From the NCBI GenBank assembly GCA_003024785.1, contig PUQB01000658.1:62001-126000 (forward strand): a DNA stretch of 64,000 bases. Reading direction: 5' to 3'. The notes under the pieces are model-generated. The model worked only from the letters and a program-made list of their open reading frames with translations, was not told where the DNA came from and ran no database searches. This document shows positions 1-12,706 of this stretch, piece after piece (the first letter of the stretch is position 1; each line of letters opens with the position of its first letter). The translations under genes and the position numbers were made by a program. The stretch comes from Selaginella tamariscina (taxonomy: Eukaryota; Streptophyta; Lycopodiopsida; Selaginellales; Selaginellaceae).

Positions 1-44
1 CAACTCTTTTAATAAATTCAAGTAAATCATTATCAGTTGAGAGA

Positions 45-205
45 GTTATCGGCGGGATTAATCTCGCCGCTCTTTTTAAGAGGCGGAGAAGCATTGCCCG
101 AACTAATTCTGCCATAGCTATGAAAGAGATGGTGGCGGGATTAATCCCGCCACCTCTTCAAAGAGGCGAAAAAAAAATGGCCGGATTAATCCCGCCGCCC
201 GGCTA
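45..205. repeat. Degenerate copies of the GGCGGGATTAATCCCGCC palindrome
   Basis: About three to four imperfect units (near 50, 137 and 182) of the palindrome that forms the arrays at 3,700-4,420 and 33,390-34,190. They are the mirror of the first units at 33,390-33,540 within the outer inverted repeat. Confidence 0.8.
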
Positions 206-1240
206 ACCGAGAATATTAAGTTAAAAGTATATTTAAACGGGATAAATCCCTAACAGAATATATTGTAATCCTAATGCATTCCTAAATCCCTAAATTCTAA
301 AATTTAAGAGAGAATGTAAGAGAGTGAATCTTTATAAATATATTTAAATTTGTTTATAATACTTACTTGTAAACAGCACTGAAGGCGCCGTGCTTTCCTA
401 TAAACAATAGCGCACCCAATTTAATGTCGCTCCTGAGCTGATCACTAAGAAGAAAAGAAAATCTGAAGAGTGAAAATGAAGAAACCCTTGCCGGAGAAAG
501 AACCAGATCTGAATTTGAGTGGGAAATTAAATATATTTTCAAATTTACATGTCAGACTGATAATACTTATGTCAGAAATTCAAATTTTTGAAATAACAGA
601 AAAGAAAATTTAAGATGAGTTGAAACAAATAACCGACAGTCTGACATATATACTCTCCAATTCCAATGAGTGTTTTAAAATTGCATTTAATGTCATTCAA
701 GTGCTTCAAGCTGTTTAATATTACGAAATTTTTGTAATTATTCTACATTCTTAATATTCAAGTATATATTATTAAGTTTATATTATATATATATATACAC
801 TAATACAATAAATAAATTGATATATTATTATGTATCATTTAAAATATATTCATAGTCTGTTTATTATTATTATTTTCTTAATTACTCGAGTAATTAATTT
901 ACATTTCCTACTATTAATGGGATATTCTTTATTATTTTCTTAATATTCAAAGAATATTCCAATATTAAACATGATTATCATAATTAAATTAGTCTTATTA
1001 TTAATTATCTCGTAATTATTTGTATATATTAATGGGATTTTCTCAATTAATTTGTTATTATTTCAAGAATATTCTAGTGTTAAACCTTATTATCAATATT
1101 AAATTAATATATATTATTAAAACTATATATGGCTATATATTAGATAAAATCATATATTATTATGTATAATTTAAAATATGTTCATAGTGTGTATATTAAT
1201 ATTATTTTCTTAATTATTCGATGTTTGTTTTGCACATATT
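206..1240. other. AT-rich inverted-repeat arm without a visible gene
   Basis: Very AT-rich sequence with ATTAAT/TTAATT runs and short internal repeats, for example repeated segments resembling gggatattctttattattt. No ORF of interest or RNA gene was recognised. Its mirror is at about 32,040-33,380. Confidence 0.6.
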
Positions 1241-1259
1241 ATATATAAACACAATCATA

Positions 1260-2060
1260 AATTTATATATACATGTGCACACGCATTAGAAGCACTTACA
1301 GAGACACATATGCACACACATGCACATTGCCCTAAACCAAACTTGAGAAATTATATGTTGCTTCTTTATTGAAAAACATCATGTTCAACGCATGTATGAT
1401 CTATATGTACTCAGTGTGTGTGTATGTAACACATTGAATTTACACATGTAATATATATGTATGTTGTGTGTATACACGTGTGTATGTATATATGTGTATA
1501 ATATAATATATGCAATGTGTACGATTTTCATTTGTTAACACTCTATCTCTTCTCTCATACATACACAGTGTCACCATGCATAATCCCTTCTCTCATACAT
1601 ACACACCATGCATGATCATGATCCATAATATGTAGCCTGTCTCTTCTCTCATACATACACACCATGCATGATCCATAATATGTACTGATGTTACAATATT
1701 ATGTAATATGTATAATGTATATCTGTGTATAACACTCACTCCTCTCATACATAAACACCATGCATGATCCATCCTAACCCTAAACCCTAAACCCTACATT
1801 GAATTTACACATGTAATATGTATGTATGTCTGTGTGTATACACGTGTGTATGTATATGTGTGTATTAATATATCCAATGTGTATGAATTTAATTTGTTAA
1901 CACTCTCACTCTCTTCTCTCATACATACACACCATGCATGATCCATGTAAATATGTACTTTCTCTCTTTTCAAACATACGCACCATGTATGATCCATAAT
2001 ATGTATTGTCACTCTTCTCTCATACATACACACCATACATGATCCTGTACTCTGTCTCTC
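1260..2060. repeat. Minisatellite with telomere-like CCCTAAA triplet
   Basis: Tandem, partly degraded units of about 40-70 bp built on ctctcatacatacacaccat followed by gcatgatccataatatg (starts near 1,549, 1,583, 1,640, 1,741, 1,913 and 2,009). A short run of CCCTAAA units lies at about 1,774-1,796. The mirror, with TTTAGGG units near 31,480-31,503, lies in the partner arm. ORFs crossing it are low-complexity peptides and were not called. Confidence 0.75.
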
Positions 2061-2399
2061 TAATATTAATATCTACTAATATGTATGTATATGTCTATGT
2101 GTATAATACTATGTGTGTATATATGTATCGCTGCATGTGAAACTTTAACACTCTCATGGACACACACGTGTTAAACCCTTGCATGATATTTATTCTTGGG
2201 GTGTATGTGATACACCCACGCACACGCACACGCTGATAATATAATGAAAGAATATTCGTTTAGGGCGAATCTATAGTTTATTCTTTTTAGGGTTTAAGTA
2301 TATTCTTAAAAGGAATATTCGATTAGGGTTAATATATATTCTATTCCTTTTAGGGTTTTGTATATTCCTAAGGTTTGTAAGGCGGCGGCGGCGGCAGCG

Positions 2400-2592
2400 A
2401 AATCTCCTTCTCTCTCTCACACAGGTGAGATCTCTCTCTCTCTCTCACACACGCACACTCCTCTGCGTTTATTTGTGATATTTATTTATTTTTATTCATA
2501 TATATATTTATATGTGTGTGTATCTTAATAATATAATTTAGATCTCTATCTCTCGCACACACACGCACACTCGTATACATATATACACACAG

Positions 2593-2646
<54 letters not shown>

Positions 2647-2921
2647 CTCCTCTCTCTCTCTCTTCTCTATAGATCTCTATCTCTTGCACACACACGCACA
2701 CTCGTATATATATACACACACAGATATATATATATATATATATATATATCTCCTTCTTTCTCTCTTCTCTATAGATCTCTATCTCTCGCACACACACGCA
2801 CACTCGTATACATATACACCACAGATATATATATATATATATATATCTCCTCTCTCTCTCTCTTCTCTATAGATCTCTATCTCTTGCACACACACGCACA
2901 CTCGTATATATATACACACAC

Positions 2922-2970
<49 letters not shown>

Positions 2971-3050
2971 ATATATCTCCTTCTTTCTCTCTTCTCTATA
3001 GATCTCTATCTCTCGCACACACACGCACACTCGTATACATATACACACAC

Positions 3051-3140
<90 letters not shown>

Positions 3141-3382
3141 GTATATATATATATATATCTCCTTCTCTCTCTCTCTTCTCTATAGATCTCTATCTCTCGC
3201 ACACACGCACACTCGTATACATATACACACACAGATTATATATATATATATATATCTGTATATATATATATATCTCCTTCTCTCTCTCTTTCTCTATAGA
3301 TCTCTATCTCTCGCACACACGCACACTCGTATACATATACACACACAGATATATATATACATATACACACACACAAAGATAT

Positions 3383-3415
<33 letters not shown>

Positions 3416-3579
3416 TCTATTTATTTATCTATATATATGTGTGTGTGTATCTGTATAATTTTATTGACTTGTTAATCTATCTCTTGCACACACACGCACA
3501 CTCCTGTATATATATGTGTGTGTGTGTGTTTGTTTATCTGTATGATTTTATTTGTTTCACACACGCATACACACGATAT

Positions 3580-3630
<51 letters not shown>

Positions 3631-3700
3631 CCTATGTATACATACATATATTATGTGTACCAGTATCTGTATAATCTGTATATATCTGTGTGTGTGTGTG
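2400..3700. repeat. TA/CA/CT microsatellite block with a compound minisatellite
   Basis: At least six or seven copies of a unit of roughly 100-190 bp in the order (CT)n-tatagatctctatctctcgc-(CACA)n-(CGCACACTCGTATA)-(CACA)-(TA)n, starting near 2,541, 2,671, 2,773, 2,873, 3,000, 3,185 and 3,298. Length differences come mostly from the (TA)n tract. A long ORF across it (to 3,705) encodes only alternating Y/I and H/T residues and is not a gene. It lies between the outer repeat arm and the palindrome array. Confidence 0.9.
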
Positions 3701-4420
3701 TGTAGCGGCGGGATTAATCCCACCGCTATATAATTAGCCACTCGGCGGCGGGATTAATCCCGCCGCCATTGGCCTGCCTAAGGGCCTAGGCGGCGGGATT
3801 AATCCCGCCGATTCCGCACAGGGCATTGGCGTCGGCGGGATTAATCCCGCCGCTAGGCCCAGTGAAGGGCCTGGGCGGCGGGATTAATCCCGCTGCTGTG
3901 CGGAATCGGGCGGGATTATCCCGCCGCCAAAGGCCTGCCTAAGGGCCTAGGCGGCGGGATTAATCCCGCCCGATTCGAGCAGGGAATTGGCGTCCGGCGG
4001 GATTAATCCCGCCGCATAGGGACCGAGTGAAGGCCCTGGGCGGCGGAGCCTTCAATGCCTGTTGGAGGAATGAATCCCGCCACCCTTCCTTTTTTCTCCA
4101 TTGGTGAGTCGGACCAATCCCAAACGTTTCTGTCTGAGACGTAGAAGGTTTACAACATACCAATGGAGAGAATGGGAAGGGTGGGAAATTCATTTAACCA
4201 TCCCTTACATGGTGGGCGAGATTAATCCCGCCTCCTTTCTGGAGTCACTGAAGGGGTGTGCCAAATAAATCCTGCCCAGTTCTCTCTGAGACCGAGAAGG
4301 GTGGCAAGATTAATTCCGCACTCCCGTTCAAGGCCTCCAGAAAGGTGGCGAGATTAATCCCGCCCACTCTTTCAGGAGGCATTGAAGGGGTGGCGAGATT
4401 AATCCCGCCGCACCTTCCAT
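3700..4420. repeat. Array of the 18-bp palindrome GGCGGGATTAATCCCGCC (array 1)
   Basis: About ten to twelve perfect or near-perfect units (near 3,703, 3,744, 3,790, 3,834, 3,876, 3,907, 3,952, 3,998, 4,213, 4,348 and 4,393), with roughly 40-50 bp spacing in the first half. Spacers also repeat, such as ggcctgcctaagggcctagg, itself partly palindromic. The array ends about 300 bp before the splice acceptor of the gene beginning at 4,711. Palindromic subterminal repeats of this kind are typical protein-binding sites in large DNA transposons; that role is inference here. Confidence 0.9.
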
Positions 4421-4710
4421 GTGAATATATATGTGTATTAGTATATAAGTTGCATATCTCATTTTATTTACTTTTATCATCTTATCATAATATTTCGAGT
4501 AAAAGCTAGGAATCTATGTAAAACTGTCCAGAGCTCACATTTGTGGTGGTTCTAAAACGAAATGTTATCTTTCTTTTGCACTAGCACAAAGTGAGCTTTG
4601 GACAGTTAATTCCGTCTACTTCTCTCTGTGTATTATTTTTGTATATTCGGGTTTATACAAGTGTGTGTGCGTTTTTATATGATTTGTATTCATAGTGTAT
4701 TATTTTGCAG

Positions 4711-7700
4711 AAGGACGATTTAATTAAACAAGGAGATCGAGTCATTAGTATGGAGTCGTCGTCAAATTCTGGGTAAGAATTAAAATAAAATCTGTTATAC
4801 TCGGATATGTGCTTGAACTAATCATTTTTGTATTCAGATGTGGAATTGAGGTGACATTAAAGACGAGAGCAGGAGAAGAGATGGGCAGGGGGATTCTGGA
4901 ATCAACTTGGCCATATTTCAAACTAAACGGGAAGCGCATTGGAACAACCATGGTTGCTGTCAAACTAACCTCTGTCACATCGCATGGACAAGCAAAACAA
5001 TGGAAAGTGGGTGTGCTAGTCAAGCATCCGAAAGCATGCTGTGAACCCAGATTGAACGATGCTCGACACATATGCCTTGTTCCATCCAATGTCACGTTCT
5101 CGGATCCAGAGGTCGCCAGTTACAACATTAATTTCGGGTGGTTTTGTCGACTTGTGGATAATGACGTTCACGTGTTCACTAATGATGTTGACCTTGGAGT
5201 TCTTCTTCAACTCAACGAAAGCCCATCTATGGAGGGGATCCATCTGGATGTCTACTTCGAAGATCTTCAGACTCATCGAGTAGGTGTATTGTCAGGAGAT
5301 ATTGCTTCACAATACAGAAAATCAGCAAGTGGAGCAATCGTCCCTCTTCACATTGAAGAAGAACACAGCGACATCATAAAGGAGATTGAGAGGGTGGCTT
5401 GGTCTCAGGTTCTTTACAGATCACGTTCAATTTGCTTAGCAAATTTCGGGAGCTGGAAGAGTGTGCCGAGAACATTAGAACAGCATCAATCGGGGATCAC
5501 ACATGTTGATTCGGATCGTAGAAGAAAATCATTAGTTTTTGTCAGCTGCACCTGTGGCATCCCATGCTGCAATAAGCCACAAGGAAATGATGTTGGATGA
5601 TAGGATTTACCAGTGTAGGGTTAAGTATTGCAGCGTCAACCCAAACTTCAATTACAGGCCACTAATCAGGAACGTGTAGCTGAGCTCATGGAGAAGATGA
5701 AGGACGACAATTCTTACTACCGTTCCACATAATGCTGTTTTGTGCGCATACTACGAAGAACAAAGGCGCTGACAAAGTGTGGATCACAACACCGAACAAA
5801 TGAGGAAGGTTCAGACGGAGAATAGAAAATCATTAAGTACTACATCATTAGTGGCCAGCACACAATAACGGCAGCCCAACGACTTCTCGACGAACACAAC
5901 AAAGGAACGATGGCAACAAAACTTTCCGAGCATACCCGTGAGAAGCTGACGAAAAAGATCGGCGTTTTTAGCGAAGCCGAATCTCACAATCGAGCAGTAC
6001 CATAAGTTATCGGCGGAATGGGACGCTGCAGACACCAACCACTACAACAGCAAAATATGGGAGAAGTTCAACACACGCGAGCCGTGTGGGAATCTCTTCA
6101 GCGACCACAAAGAGCTACCGCAGGGAATACACAATCTGCGGACTACCGGGTAAGCAAATTGTTTGGGCGGGATTTATCTCGCCGGTATATTAATCTGTCT
6201 TTTTCCTCAGAGAGTTGAAGAAATTGTAGCAGTTGATTTTGCCCAGGTGGGCGGGAAGGAAACATCCTTTTGATGATGTTGATTTCTTGTCCCGAGGATA
6301 GGATCTTTGCGAAATGGTTGGGGATTATGGAATCCTTTGCAAAAGGAACACTGAAGAAGAAGCAGACAAGTGAAGTGGAGCCCTCAGAGAAGTCTGCAAA
6401 GAAACCCAGTAAGACGCCGAAGGCTAAGTCTGTTCAATCTATAAAGGATGTAGACAACGATTTCAAGCTCACATGGTTGAAGCCTTTAAATGGAACAACG
6501 ATGGAGGAGATGGAAGTCTTGGCTGATTTGGTGATTGATGGCAAATTACAGATTAACAGCAGCCCACCTCTCCTTTTCATCTCAAGGCAATGGAGTTGAA
6601 GACGGTCAGGCACTTCAAGGAGTGGTTGGGAATACACTGCCACAAACTGGGTTGGATTTCGGCTTCAACATACGAAGAGGTCAGCAAATATTTGCATGTG
6701 ACAAACGATGATATGCTTGTCGAATGGGTGAATCAATCGGAAGATCTGGGCAAGAATCTATTGCACGCCAACGCCAAAAAGGAGAACATTGCGATGACGC
6801 CTTCTCTTATGGCAGTCCTTCAGCAGCGGAGAACCGAGTTGAACCTTATAAAGGAGGATGCTACGAATCACGACAAGCCCTACAGATGTTTGTTGTTGGA
6901 TTCGGAGACTTTATGGGGTACCATCACTGCTTGTAGGAAACCGTTTCAATTGTTCGTGATGGATCGGCGGGTGTCAAAAAATCCTTCGACAGACAGGACA
7001 CTAGAGGATTTGGTGGAGAAACTTAGCCGTGCAAGCATGTACAAAGAAGGTATTTATTATTGAATTCATACTTGCACTCTTGACTGATATCTACGTTTTC
7101 AGGTATTTATTTCTTGATTCTTGCTCATGTCACCGATACCTTTGCCTTCTCCTTTGCCAAGAGGAATAACATCGTTGGACAGGATTTTATATGAATGATG
7201 CTGATCCGAAGTGCATTGATTCGGTTGTTCACTTGGTTGTTAGGAATGCGCCAAACAATTTCAAACTTCCAAATGACTGGCCAGGCATCTGTTTGCACTC
7301 CAACGGCCCTGAACCTCCATCCGATACACCGATAGGAGAGTGACGTATTCGGCAATGTACGTTATCCAAACATCACAAGTCAAGCGGCACGGAGCATCGT
7401 CAACTTGATCAGGGGTCCTCACAGTGATGCGTGGGTTTTTGACTACTGCACTAGGGGGTCCGTCTTGAAGGAGTGTTACCTTCGGCATACATGTGTATTT
7501 GCCGTTGAAAAGGATAAGACCATGGTTGAGGACCTGAACAAGTGGATAGATAGGTTCTCAACTGATACCCCAACGAATCCATAAAGGAGTATTTGAGAAA
7601 GTTCCCTCCAGATAAGTGCGATAGCTCTGAAGACGAATCTGGTTCAAGTCGGAGTCTGAGAACGAACTTCAATCAGATATTAGACCGGAAGTTATCTCGA

Positions 7701-7846
7701 GGAGTACAGAACATTCGCACACTCCAGGACCCATGGAAACATCAATAGAAGATGCAGAAGATCTTGAACCATCTCACAAGCGGCTTAGACCTTCTTCGCC
7801 TCACTCAGAAGGTAATAGCGAAGAAGAATTGTTAATGAATTGTTAG
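4711..7846 (+). pseudogene. Broken gene: beta-rich DUF8039-like domain, ParB-like domain, possible methyltransferase-like C-terminal part
   Basis: The first visible exon (4,711-4,772) follows a clear acceptor (attttgcag) and splices in frame over a 65-bp intron to 4,838, giving KDDLIKQGDRVIS...GCGIEVTL. Residues about 20-70 (GEEMGRGIL, MVAVKLTSV) match the domain in the gene at 34,337. From about 5,600 a ParB/sulfiredoxin-like N-terminal domain can be read across several frames: VNPNFNYRPL, VAELMEKMKDD, then YYIISGQHTITAAQRLL, the equivalent of the ParB G-E-R-R-x-x-A box. Introns at about 6,150-6,210 and 7,050-7,102 have good borders. Near 7,340-7,540, VFDYCTRGSVLKECYL and VFAVEKDK resemble a methyltransferase motif I/II layout, but weakly. 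The acidic tail (SHKRLRPSSPHSEGN, EEELLMNC) ends at 7,846. Several frame breaks make it a pseudogene or an error-bearing sequence. The ParB call is moderate, the methyltransferase call tentative. Confidence 0.5.
6163..6186. repeat. Single palindrome unit inside an intron
   Basis: A diverged unit (gggcgggatttatctcgccgg) lies in the intron between about 6,150 and 6,210 of the ParB-like gene, away from the main array. Confidence 0.7.
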
Positions 7847-8112
7847 AGTGACGAATAGTTGTAAATGAGTGTAACATAAGGCATTTTTGTATATTTCTTT
7901 ATTTGTACAGAAAATAAATTCTCAAGGATTAATGAAGCTTTTAGTTCAAACATGGGTCACACATTAACAAGGTAAATAATATACCTTGATAATTTTAAGG
8001 TCAGCTAATTATCATTTTGCAGATGTAATGAAATAATTGAGAACATGGATTTTCAGCATTGGCATGAGGTAAGAGAGGGGTTTGGCGACAATTTCTTGTG
8101 CCACATGTCAGA
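7847..8112 (+). other. Spacer between the ParB-like gene and the phosphatase gene
   Basis: AT-rich spacer with an acceptor-like tract (atcattttgcag, ending at 8,022) just before the phosphatase reading frame. This suggests an upstream 5' exon that I cannot identify. In the third phosphatase copy (30,021 on) the part corresponding to about 7,860-8,383 is missing. Confidence 0.5.
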
Positions 8113-9286
8113 ATGACAGAGTTCATGCAGGAAATGGATAATAATGCAGCTCAAAACATCGTTACCATGGGGGCCACTTCAGTTTTTTCATCATCATTTT
8201 TATTGGCTTCAGTTCCGAAATCAATTTCTTCAGCGCATGCAATATCTGAATCTTGTAAGGATGATGTACAATTAAATGATGAAGGGATAGGCAACGAGAT
8301 AGTGGCAACGGATAAATGTGAAAGGGAGCAAACAAGTGATTTGCAAAGTATTCAAGAGGCAACGCTATCTCATGTTACTCATGGCCATATTGTGTTGTTG
8401 GATGTCAATGGTGTTCTGCTTCATCGACAAAGGCCCGAGGATAGGAAAAAAGAAATCAAACAAGGAGATTTCATTCCTTGTCATGGTAAATTTCGATATG
8501 ATATTATTTTTCGTCCAGGGTTGGATCGTCTCTTTCAAAAGCTTAAGGAGATGGGTGCGCTTGTGGGGATTTGGTCATGCATGCAGATTCATAACTTAAC
8601 ACCGCTGTTGAATTTACTTAAGAAACATTGTAGTGTTGCAGAAGAGGTGATTCGTAAAGATTGGATTTTTGACCAGCGAATGTGTTATAAACCTCTCGAA
8701 TTTCACAATATAAGAAAGGAAAGCAAGCCATACTTCTTCAAGAATGAAAGAATAATTGGGACTCATGGGGAGATCAGTCGCTTAAGGATAATGAAGAATG
8801 CACAGATGTTAGTAGTAGACGACTCTCCTCAGAAGGCTATGCTCAACCAAAACATTGCTTGTATTCATCCAATCACTTTCGATCCATATTCTGATACCGA
8901 TATCATGGATGAGCTAGTGAACTACTTGGATACGTGCCTCAGAAAGAAGAATCTCGAAAATTTTTGTGAGCAGTATCCACCGTATCATACATTTCCTGAA
9001 GCTTTTCTTTCTCGTGATATTGAATTTTATAAAATGAAGGATAGCAACCGGGCGCTTTATAATATTATTCTTAAGGAACGTCAGTTTTTAGATGAGCCTT
9101 TATGCAGACCTTCTTATCACATCTTATGTATTAACAAGGATGGCAACTCCCAATTGCATTCGTGAGAGTGTTAAGTGGTGGCAACAACATCAAGATATTG
9201 ACCAAAATGATTTGATTAATCCGGAGAGTGATGATTTAGACAAAATAGAAGATTTCTTTATGTATATAGGAAGAAAGTATTTATAA
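8113..9286 (+). CDS. FCP1/NIF-like HAD-family phosphatase (copy C)
   Basis: A protein of about 390 residues of the FCP1/SCP (NIF) branch of the HAD superfamily, which dephosphorylates phospho-serine/threonine proteins. The start used is the ATG at 8,113; a ParB-like gene precedes it on the same strand. Motif I reads HIVLLDVNGVLL: the nucleophile Asp is present, but the usual second Asp of DxDxT is Asn, as in a plant subgroup with LDLNGLL. FRPGLDRLFQKLKEMG and VGIWSCMQ follow, then a D-x-x-x-C region (KDWIFDQRMC) and MLVVDDSPQKA for the last acidic motif. The frame as read stops at 9,165. Compared with copies at 29,100 and 30,730, two bases are missing near 9,110; without that gap the frame would run on to 9,286 and end RKYL. 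Either slightly broken or carrying a sequencing error. Confidence 0.8.
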
Positions 9287-9570
9287 AAAATTAACATGTT
9301 GATAAGAAAATGATTTCATTTGTAATTATGTTTGATAGTATTTCTTCATTATTGTAAACTATTTTTAGAATAATATGAATATTCTAAGATATTTTAGGAA
9401 TATTCCTTACTAAGTAAGGTTATTGAAGGATTAATTAATTAATTAATTAATATTTAAGGCTTAATTACATATTAATTAAATGATTAATTAATAATTAAAA
9501 CTTAAGTATTAATTAGTAATTTATTTTATATTCCCATTTTCACGTATCATGCCCACTTTAGTACAACGTG
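9287..9570. other. 3' end and terminus of the phosphatase-bearing unit
   Basis: AT-rich tail with a (TTAA)n tract (about 9,430-9,450) and the end motif cgtatcatgcccactttag followed by tacaacgtgcat. The same tail and motif close the copies at 28,674-28,980 (inverted) and 30,910-31,198, and a variant closes the transposase-like unit near 40,535-40,562. Read as a shared element end. Confidence 0.7.
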
Positions 9571-10860
9571 CATAATTTATCAATAGATGTAAATGCACTA
9601 CATTTAATTTTACATATGTGCACTTAATTATGTATTTATATAAGTCTAGTGAGCAAGAATAAAAAGTAATAAAAAGAAAGTGTAAATTTTATTTGTTATG
9701 CATTCACACATATATTACGGTTTAGACTATTTAGGTGTGTGTGTGTGTGGACATGTATAATTAGCATAAAATATGTTATATTTATAAATTTATAGCTTTT
9801 AATATTTCTTTATTTTCTGATTTACCAGATTTGTTATATGTAATTTATAACCTATAATACTTAATAATTTAAATTCAATGATGATTTTTCTTGTTAATAT
9901 AAAATTATAGGGAGACTTTGTAAATTTATTAAAAAGTTTAAAATAATTAAAAAGTACATCATTAAAGTGAGAACTAAAGAACTTACATATGTTTTACTAA
10001 AAACAAAGGGAAAGACCTAGCTAAATTATATATAATTAAAAATATATTCATATTTATATATTAAAATATTAAATATTATGCATATGTTTTCATGTTAGCA
10101 TGTTTTATACATTGTTTTTGTGGTGTCTCTTTATTTAACGGTGGGACATGTAAATAATAAAGTTATTAATTATACTAAAATTGATATTAATGTATAAAAA
10201 ATTAAAAGGAATGGAAAAAGTTTTTTATTTTATCAAGATTTGGTCCATCACAAATATAAAATTATTAAGTTTCAACTATGTTTTAAATTTTGAGTATATA
10301 TTATTATATAAAATTTAAGAATGAACATGTTTAAGATTTCTTTATCACTTTATAAAGATAAGAGAATTTAAAGATGTTAGCTTAAAATTCTTTTTAAATT
10401 AAAAATTTATTTATTATACATGTTAAATGATAATAATGTGTCATTTTTTAACATATTAATATATGCCCACCATTAGTGAGCTTAATTATTTAATGGACCT
10501 TAATTTAATTATTATTTTAACTTGGTAACTCAATTGTTATGTTTAATTTAATTTTTAACTTAATTATTATTTTAATATAGTGAGTTTATCCTTAAATTGG
10601 ATCTTTAATCATTTAACCTCATGAATTTTATAATAATTATGAAATTTAAAATAATAATAAATAAAATTTAAAAATAAACTGTCACATCAAATTTAAGACG
10701 ACCGTTGATAGAGCATTCAGGACACTATATAAGATCTTCGAATCATTACATATACAAACCTTGCTTATTTAAATAGAAGTTTGACATCCTCGACGGTCAC
10801 AACTTTAAAACATTCAGGATACAAGATAGAGTTTTGAGAAGAATAGTAATACGTTTTATT
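9571..10860. repeat. AT-rich block duplicated at about 45,130-46,760
   Basis: Direct copy of 45,130-46,760, with a deletion of about 320 bp relative to it near 10,500. Anchor: acatttaattttacatatgtgcactta occurs at about 9,600 and 45,160. The right part (about 10,500-10,860) also matches 44,200-44,480 inverted. No gene seen. Confidence 0.8.
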
Positions 10861-11107
10861 TTATAGATATAGTTTGATCTAGTGCGCCACCACTAGCCAG
10901 TGCTTGTTGCATTTTGAAAATATTCTGTGGCAAGAAGAAGTGCATGGATGTCTCCGTATTGTCCCCCAATATCCCAAGAACAAGTGTACACACATTACAG
11001 AACACGTGCAGTCATATACACACAAACTCTTTAAGGCATGTTGTTAAGGGTAAAGGTCAAATTAATATTTTATTTATCAATTTCAAGTAAACTTATTATA
11101 GAAGAGT

Positions 11108-11740
11108 TCACTCTACTACATATTTTGCAAATAAGTTGTCAGGATTGGCTCATGGCCTTAACCTCAATAGAGTTTCCAACTTGGTCCTGGAAAAACATGG
11201 TCCACTGGCCCATATACACGATTTAATATAAATATGTATTTAATTCTCTCTTTATCTCTCTTCATACGTACATACATACATATATATAAAGTTACCTGGC
11301 TGGCCAACAAATCTTATATGAGGCTCAATTACGAACTTGACACCAGCCAGTTTCACATGTTCTGCAAGCTTCTGAAACTGTGATACGGACAATGCAACTC
11401 CAAATGCGGTACTGGGACAGGATCACCATCTACAATACATACATATACACATTCATATGTATATGTGTGTTTGTAAGTATATATATATACATACATAATT
11501 CATTAGCTTACCTACAGCATTTGCACTGTTATTGGCATTGTACGCTTCAACATAGTGACACACAACCTATTGTTGAAAAACTTATTATACATACTTACAT
11601 ATATATTGCTGTATATAAATGATTAACCTGGTGACCGAAAGATTAAAATCAACCCATGTCTTTGCAAAGCGGCCTTCAGGACACCAAGAATGCTGTATCA
11701 TAAACGACCTCTCTCTCTCTCCTCTCTTCTTCTCTCTATA

Positions 11741-11778
<38 letters not shown>

Positions 11779-11877
11779 TTTTGGGTCTAACTTACCGTCC
11801 ATAGAAATCACGAGCAGCATTCAGATCGTGAGTGGGTATGGCTAAATGAAATATGGAAACATCGCCATGGAAAAGGC
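11108..11877 (-). pseudogene. Glyoxalase/VOC-superfamily gene, left copy
   Basis: Mirror copy of the gene at 43,201-43,942. Exons on the minus strand, 5' to 3': 11,796-11,877, 11,628-11,692, 11,512-11,566, 11,296-11,429 and 11,108-11,204, all with GT..AG borders. Recognisable pieces are HLAIPTHDLNAARDFYG, CPEGRFAKTWVDFN, VVCHYVEAYNANNSANAV and AGVKFVIEPHIRF, the layout of the glyoxalase/bleomycin-resistance/dioxygenase fold, whose members bind a metal in paired beta-alpha-beta-beta-beta modules. Frame breaks include one G lost in ILG(G)CP, one T lost before the VPHFG segment, and about 8 bp lost at the end of the fourth exon. Several of these sites are intact in the other copy, and the reverse also holds. 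Confidence 0.75.
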
Positions 11878-12706
11878 CTAAGACAGAGTGTATAACATTA
11901 CTATTCACTAATTTAATCACTTCCAGTTCTTAAAGCTTTTGTATTTGTAAGAGATGACATAGTACATTATTTTTACACTTCAACGGAGGAAGGAAAGAGG
12001 ACCAGTACTACAAGTGATGTGTTGCGTGTCACATTGTTTAAGCTTTTACTAGTCGAGTGAAATCAGAAGATAAAACGAAACCCTAAATATGGGTAGGAAT
12101 ATGCACGAACATCTTTAAGTATTTAAACAAAAATTATGAAGGCAACACTTATTTTTAAATACATATAATGCCATACATATTTTTAAATGTTAAATAATAG
12201 TGTCATTTAAAATTTACGAATGAACATGCTAAACAAAGTCTTTTAGTTAAGATTAATTCATCAGTAAACCAATTAATTATTGTCAATTATAGCATTTATA
12301 CCTTTGGTTATTTAAATTTATATATTTTGTTTATTATCTTGCTTTGTAGATTAACGAATAATTAACTTTTTGTTGTATACAATGTGCAATCTTGGTTACC
12401 TTTTAAACCTAATGTAATATAACATTAAATAAAGTTTAAAAAAATAAATTATAAAATAAAATATACATATTTGCATGTATTCCAATCAAATGAAAACTAC
12501 TCTGTAATGCTATTCCAGTATAAAATATTAAAAAATATTTCATAAACTTAAATGGCATTAACATTATTATAATATTAATATGTTTTCCTGATTAAATGAC
12601 CATAATTAAAAAATCATAATATAAAAGTTAAAATTGCAACATTTCATTTTAATATTAGACAACTATTCGTGCACATGTAAACACATATATACTTGCACAT
12701 ATAAAA

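Larger units (their letters stand above)
1..2072. repeat. Left arm of the outer inverted repeat (partner 31,199-33,578)
   Basis: This stretch is the reverse complement, with indels, of 31,199-33,578. Anchors seen: the GC-richer block at 361-420 (containing gaaggcgccgtgctttcc) appears inverted at 33,178-33,230, and the first 60 bases match the reverse complement of about 33,525-33,578. The arm holds a few degenerate 18-bp palindrome units (about 45-200), an AT-rich middle and a CA-rich minisatellite. It may continue to the left of the window. No gene is visible in it. The inner end lies near 2,072, because the partner begins at about 31,199, exactly where the phosphatase palindrome stops. Confidence 0.85.

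Noticed and set aside
2884..3705. 273-residue plus-strand ORF
   Set aside because: Encodes only alternating Y/I and H/T residues from (TA)n and (CA)n microsatellites; no protein-like composition.
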